DNA of 13,946 nucleotides, taken from contig WJIN01000214.1 of the NCBI GenBank assembly GCA_014730295.1, forward strand, positions 1 to 13,946, written 5' to 3'. Below, piece by piece: positions 13,644 to 13,946 of this stretch. Origin of the DNA: Promethearchaeota archaeon. Its GTDB lineage: Archaea > Asgardarchaeota > Lokiarchaeia > Sigynarchaeales > SOKP01. How positions within the stretch are numbered: the stretch's first letter is position 1; every line of letters starts with the position of its first letter. The position numbers and the translations under genes are program-made. Below the pieces are notes generated by a model. It saw only the letters and a program-made list of their open reading frames with translations. It was not told where the DNA came from and searched no databases.

Positions 13644-13946
13644 TTACATTATTTTATCAGTGTCAAAATCTTTAATCGTTTCAATGTTGGTATCTGCATC
13701 AATAGTTATTGCTAAAACATGAATTTCCTCAACTTCCGCATATTCAGGATCTTCCATCAAGAAGTAGAATTTTTGTTCCTTTTTTTCGAATCCCATCTCC
13801 ATTTCCCCGGGAGCTTCAGGGAGAATTTTCTTCAGATCGAGGGGTGCTTTTTCTTTTAATATTTCGTATATTGAATCTTCTATCTTTTTCTGTCCTTTTC
13901 GAATTTCTTTTATCGTTGTAAAATCTAAACCTTGTAAAGCTTGACC
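13644..13946 (-). CDS. Partial hypothetical protein (C-terminal 100 residues, runs off right edge)
   Basis: An uninterrupted minus-strand frame runs from the window edge to TAA at 13644-13646, giving 100 residues with no start inside the window. The visible part begins GQALQGLDFTTIKEIRKG, has a charged amphipathic helix with an APLDLKKILPEAPGE segment, then EKKEQKFYFLMEDPEYA and strands EEIHVLAITIDAD, and ends DFDTDKIM. It has the balanced charge, codon use and helix/strand pattern of a real soluble protein. I do not recognise a family and assign no function. Its position facing the acyl-CoA dehydrogenase, with a U-rich tract between, fits a separate unit. The open frame on the opposite strand over 13709-13921 is its shadow. 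Confidence 0.7.
   Translation of the reverse strand, partial: GQALQGLDFTTIKEIRKGQKKIEDSIYEILKEKAPLDLKKILPEAPGEMEMGFEKKEQKFYFLMEDPEYAEVEEIHVLAITIDADTNIETIKDFDTDKIM

Noticed and set aside
13709..13921. Plus-strand 70-codon open frame near the right edge
   Set aside because: Its proline/phenylalanine/leucine-rich text looks like an antisense shadow; the minus-strand frame has a far more protein-like composition and runs on to the window edge.

Overview
The window comes from an archaeon. It encodes a TATA-binding protein (TBP) and a TFB (TFIIB homologue), shows archaeal TATA-type promoters with short leaders, and uses U-rich tracts or weak hairpins where transcription should end. The DNA is AT-rich throughout. 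A small zinc-ribbon/RING-type protein, an acyl-CoA dehydrogenase with a winged-helix tail, and a TFB with an unusual first zinc knuckle point to an Asgard archaeon, perhaps Lokiarchaeia-like. That lineage call is inference from gene content, not from a marker phylogeny.

Layout, left to right. 1-1264: a SAP/coiled-coil/winged-helix-like protein (minus), then the remains of a minimal nucleotidyltransferase (MNT) gene with two in-frame stops (minus). 1265-2600: TBP with an acidic N-terminal tail (minus), an AT-rich spacer, and a zinc-ribbon plus C4HC3 RING-type protein (minus). 2731-5015: a DUF998-type six-helix membrane protein (plus) convergent with an unrecognised multi-helix membrane protein (minus); the latter lies just downstream of a UspA-family protein (minus). 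5204-7732: TFB (plus, divergent from UspA) convergent with an alpha/beta hydrolase (minus), then an ATC-hydrolase-family protein (plus). 7768-11757: a GPH/MelB-type sugar:cation symporter (minus), then a two-gene operon (minus) holding three copies of one membrane plus left-handed-beta-helix module. 12032-13946: an acyl-CoA dehydrogenase fused to a winged helix (plus), convergent with a protein that runs off the right edge (minus).

Most genes look like single transcription units with their own promoters. The clear exception is the beta-helix pair, whose stop and start codons overlap. TBP and TFB would act together at promoters, but they are separate units here. The most unusual items are the acyl-CoA dehydrogenase-winged-helix fusion, the triplicated beta-helix membrane module, the RING-type protein, the TFB zinc ribbon and the decayed nucleotidyltransferase. 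I saw no rRNA, tRNA, CRISPR array or insertion sequence.
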